NCBI GenBank assembly: GCA_023428585.1
Contig: JAEYXG010000065.1
Coordinates: forward strand, 1-6,862
Reading direction: 5' to 3'
Origin: Bacteroidota bacterium
GTDB taxonomy: Bacteria; Bacteroidota; Bacteroidia; Bacteroidales; Lentimicrobiaceae
DNA length: 6,862 nt
The notes beneath the pieces are model-generated. The model ran no database searches. It saw only the letters and a list, made by a program, of their open reading frames with translations, and was not told where the DNA came from. The position numbers and the translations under genes were made by a program. Of this stretch, positions 6,370 to 6,862 are shown piece by piece; the first letter of the stretch is position 1, and every line of letters begins with the position of its first letter.

Positions 6370-6819
6370 TTATCCTGCTTTCATCCACAACTCAAGGATG
6401 ATAGTAATGGCATCAGCAGCTAGAATTGTAAGGAAACCGAGTTCACTCTTAAGTCTTGGTTTTGTCGCAAAAGCAATTAGAACAGTTAATAGTGTCAGTA
6501 TTGGAAGGAGCAGAGTATTTCCATGCCAATGGTTGAGAGCCCAGAGCCAGTAAAGGGATATGGAACCCGACATCAGGCAGATAACTACCCTTGATAGAAT
6601 TCTCTTTTCTTTTAATGTTGCACCATAAATGAAAGCCAGTAAAGCAAATCCCATATATACATAAAACCCATAGGTTTTAACGGGTATTGAAGGGCAGAAG
6701 GCCATGACTATGCCTAGAACCATTCCTATCGTAATAATTGCTGGCAGAGCTTTTTTCTGTCTGATTGTCCAATAGATTCCGAAGACTGCTGCCAGTCCCA
6801 AAATTGTTTTTAAGATCAT
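6370..6819 (-). CDS. Hypothetical multi-pass membrane protein
   Basis: The 149-residue product begins MILKTILGLAAVFGIYWTIR. It has about five hydrophobic segments, at roughly 2-18, 25-42, 49-67, 76-93 and 102-117, plus a hydrophobic C-terminal stretch at 128-144. Short loops contain basic residues (RQKK 20-23, KEKR 70-73, KPRLK 119-123), which suggests a cytoplasmic side by the positive-inside rule. I do not recognise a family motif or catalytic residue pattern. It is convergent with the Cys-rich gene, 52 bases away, with no clear terminator between, and the 43 bases upstream to the window edge show no recognisable promoter or Shine-Dalgarno. The open frame, the consistent hydrophobic pattern and the lack of a competing plus-strand gene support it as real. 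Function unknown. Confidence 0.75.
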   Translation of the reverse strand: MILKTILGLAAVFGIYWTIRQKKALPAIITIGMVLGIVMAFCPSIPVKTYGFYVYMGFALLAFIYGATLKEKRILSRVVICLMSGSISLYWLWALNHWHGNTLLLPILTLLTVLIAFATKPRLKSELGFLTILAADAITIILELWMKAG

Positions 6820-6862
6820 GAGGTTTATTTTTATTTGTGACTACTTAATTCAACTTCAACTT

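Noticed and set aside
6326..6553. A 75-codon plus-strand frame at the right end
   Set aside because: It is antisense to the hydrophobic 149-residue gene, with no supporting start signal or family resemblance.
6843..6862. Short direct repeat AACTTC/TTCAACTT at the right edge as a possible array
   Set aside because: There are only about two copies of a 6-base unit at the window end, too little to support a repeat array or CRISPR.

Overview
The window looks like a chromosomal segment from a member of the Bacteroidota (Bacteroidales or a related lineage). The evidence is the promoter style (TAnnTTTG -7 elements before the tRNA, before meaB and before the Cys-rich gene), the general lack of Shine-Dalgarno sequences (one exception), moderate-to-low GC, and the sequence character of MeaB. 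I see no insertion sequence, phage gene, CRISPR array or plasmid function.

Left part (1-2059, minus strand): meaB, the GTPase chaperone of B12-dependent methylmalonyl-CoA mutase, lies upstream of a multi-pass membrane protein that runs off the left edge. The two are 58 bp apart and probably co-transcribed. The N-terminal half of the membrane protein recalls ECF-transporter substrate-binding (S) components, but its substrate is unknown. A 169-bp divergent intergenic region separates meaB from the next block.

Centre (2229-5166, plus strand): a complete three-gene operon for proton-translocating NAD(P)+ transhydrogenase: pntAA (soluble NAD(H) domain dI), pntAB (small membrane subunit) and pntB (membrane part plus NADP(H) domain dIII). 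It uses the proton gradient to drive hydride transfer from NADH to NADP+. A good intrinsic-terminator hairpin lies between pntAA and pntAB. The pntAB-pntB junction is tight, in frame, and carries the only strong Shine-Dalgarno of the window.

Right part (5206-6862): a tRNA-Lys(CTT) with its own promoter and a strong terminator; a short minus-strand gene that joins the beginning and the end of an AHSA1/SRPBCC protein with the middle missing; a plus-strand Cys-pair-rich membrane protein resembling MerT mercuric transporters; and a convergent minus-strand hydrophobic protein of unknown function.

Most of this is ordinary housekeeping content. The items most worth a second look are the His/Asn arrangement in the transhydrogenase proton channel, the terminator inside the pnt operon, the internally deleted SRPBCC gene, the five-CC-pair MerT-like protein with no mer neighbours, and the possible leaderless meaB transcript. 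I do not see convincing evidence for a wholly new system.
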